Source of the DNA: Rhabdobacter roseus
GTDB lineage: Bacteria; Bacteroidota; Bacteroidia; Cytophagales; Spirosomataceae
DNA: 64,000 nucleotides
NCBI RefSeq assembly: GCF_014202275.1
Contig: NZ_JACHGF010000008.1
Location: forward strand, 62,001-126,000
Direction: 5' to 3'
Below the pieces are notes generated by a model that saw nothing but the letters and a program-made list of their open reading frames with translations, searched no databases and was not told the origin of the DNA. Of this stretch, positions 62,922-64,000 are shown in pieces. Made by a program: the position numbers and the translations under genes. How positions within the stretch are numbered: position 1 is the stretch's first letter; every line of letters starts with the position of its first letter.

Positions 62922-64000
62922 TTAGCGTTTAGTAAGGGTGGCGTCGGCGTTGAGGATGGTACTGGCCACCACCGCGCAGGCGGCGATGTGAGGGTACTGG
63001 TCGGCCTGGTCGGGAGGTACCGGGTAGTTTCCGGCTTGCAGCCAGCCGGTGGTTTTGTGGGTACTTTGCCGAAACTTGCGGTACTCCTGCTGGTACAAAT
63101 CGAGCAGCAGCCGGAGTTCGGCCGGAGCAGGGCGGCGGCCGGTCAGTTTCAGAAAGGTACTTTCAACGCCGCGTTTCAGGTCGTTGGTTCGGGCCATTTC
63201 CTGCCCAAGTACCTTGGCCGCTTCCACAAAGGTAGGGTCGTTGAGCGTGACGAGCGCTTGCAGGGGCGTGTTGGTTTTCTGGCGACGGGAGGTACATTCG
63301 CTGCGGTCGGGGGCGTCGAAGGTACCTTGCGTGGGGTGCGGCACCGACCGCTTCCAGACGGTGTAGAGGCTGCGGCGGTAGAGGTTGCTGCCGGTGTCCT
63401 GCACGTAAGTAGCGTTGTTAATTCTCCATAGACCTTCCGGCTGGTAGGGCTTCACGCTGGGGCCACCGATTTTTTTGTTCAACAAGCCACTCGCCGCCAG
63501 TACGTTGTCCCGGATCATCTCGGCCGTCAGGCGGCGGGCGGGGCCGCGAGCCAGAAGTACGTTCTCGGGGTCAAGCTGTTTTAGTTTTTCGGTAAAGCGG
63601 GAGCTTTGCCGGTACGTAGCCGACATCACCAGCAGCTTCTGTAGCGCTTTGACGTCCCAGCCCGACTCCCGGAAGGTCACCGCCAGCCAGTCGAGCAGCT
63701 CGGGGTGGGAGGGTAGTTCGCCCTGGTTGCCGAAGTCCTCGGAGGTTTTGACCAGCCCGCGCTCAAAGTAATTTTGCCAGTAGCGATTCACCGCCACGCG
63801 GGCCGTGAGCGGGTGGGCTGGATCGGTGAGCCACTGCGCCAGGCCCAGGCGGGTGCGGGGCAGGTGGTTGGGCATGGGCAGTATTCGGCCGGGTACCTCC
63901 GGAAATACCTCCTCGCCGCGGGCGTCGTACTGGCCGCGTTCGAGCAGGTAGGCGGGGCGGCGGCGGGGCATCTCTTCCATTACCATCAGCTCAGGTACCT
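62922..64000 (-). CDS. DUF1553 (PSD1-type) protein, N-terminal part beyond window
   Basis: About 360 C-terminal residues are visible; the frame is open to base 64000, so the start is outside. The segment PRTRLGLAQWLTDPAHPLTARVAVNRYWQNYFERGLVKTSEDFGNQGELPSHPELLDWLA and LQKLLVMSATYRQSS ... RRLTAEMIRDNVLAASGLLN ... TNTPLQALVTLNDPTFVEAA is the PSD1/DUF1553 pattern. In complete members a DUF1549 and a cytochrome-c-like PSCyt1 domain lie upstream. It pairs with the DUF1501 protein. Confidence 0.92.
   Translation of the reverse strand, partial: VPELMVMEEMPRRRPAYLLERGQYDARGEEVFPEVPGRILPMPNHLPRTRLGLAQWLTDPAHPLTARVAVNRYWQNYFERGLVKTSEDFGNQGELPSHPELLDWLAVTFRESGWDVKALQKLLVMSATYRQSSRFTEKLKQLDPENVLLARGPARRLTAEMIRDNVLAASGLLNKKIGGPSVKPYQPEGLWRINNATYVQDTGSNLYRRSLYTVWKRSVPHPTQGTFDAPDRSECTSRRQKTNTPLQALVTLNDPTFVEAAKVLGQEMARTNDLKRGVESTFLKLTGRRPAPAELRLLLDLYQQEYRKFRQSTHKTTGWLQAGNYPVPPDQADQYPHIAACAVVASTILNADATLTKR

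Overview
The window comes from a Bacteroidota chromosome, most likely of the order Cytophagales (Spirosoma/Dyadobacter-like relatives). The evidence is a SusC/SusD pair, MenA, Bacteroidota-type exported proteins, a PyrR and a GpsA, and weak Shine-Dalgarno use. The genus is inference. I see no rRNA, tRNA or CRISPR array. A GTAC-centred word (RGTACY, usually GGTACC, AGTACC or GGTACT) is extremely common in the host-like genes of the window, in every reading frame and even inside terminator stems. It is nearly absent from a group of AT-rich genes between 45.9 and 56.1 kb.

Layout. 1-21.1 kb is a polysaccharide-utilization-type locus. A LacI regulator carrying an extra N-terminal zinc ribbon is divergent from susC-susD. 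These are followed by an exported FAD oxidoreductase translationally coupled to an exported protein with a covalent-FMN (ApbE-type) motif, two large paralogous exported enzymes with an apparent alpha-barrel core, a sodium:solute symporter, a GH2 glycosidase and a second, non-exported FAD oxidoreductase. The two flavoenzymes and the flavinylation motif suggest that redox chemistry accompanies hydrolysis.

21.2-45.5 kb is housekeeping and miscellaneous: gpsA, a TolC plus membrane-fusion pair, menA, glutathione peroxidase, argS, an exported unknown, DUF2905, a GH63-like glucosidase, pyrR, pth, an OmpA-like protein, a DMT exporter, a GNAT-PhzF-HAD-YciI cluster, trehalase, a PA0069-type radical SAM protein, an M20 amidohydrolase and a DinB protein.

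45.5-60.3 kb is the accessory part. Most of its genes lie on the minus strand and are separated by a dispersed, uniformly oriented composite repeat. I call its parts A, B and C; C is a GC-rich hairpin with a GGGA loop. Several AT-rich single genes are bounded by inverted repeats or flanked by an attC-like palindrome, so the region looks like a gene-cassette array without an integrase in view. It also holds decayed material: a broken propeller lipoprotein gene, a fragment of the DinB gene copied 5.5 kb away next to a C hairpin, and a 96-bp tandem duplication at the start of a MuiA-like gene. A 1105-residue fibre protein with about 37 repeats of 17 residues and an S74 chaperone domain sits in the middle on the plus strand.

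60.3-64 kb holds an M28 peptidase, a DUF1501 protein and the C-terminal part of a DUF1553 protein that runs off the right edge.
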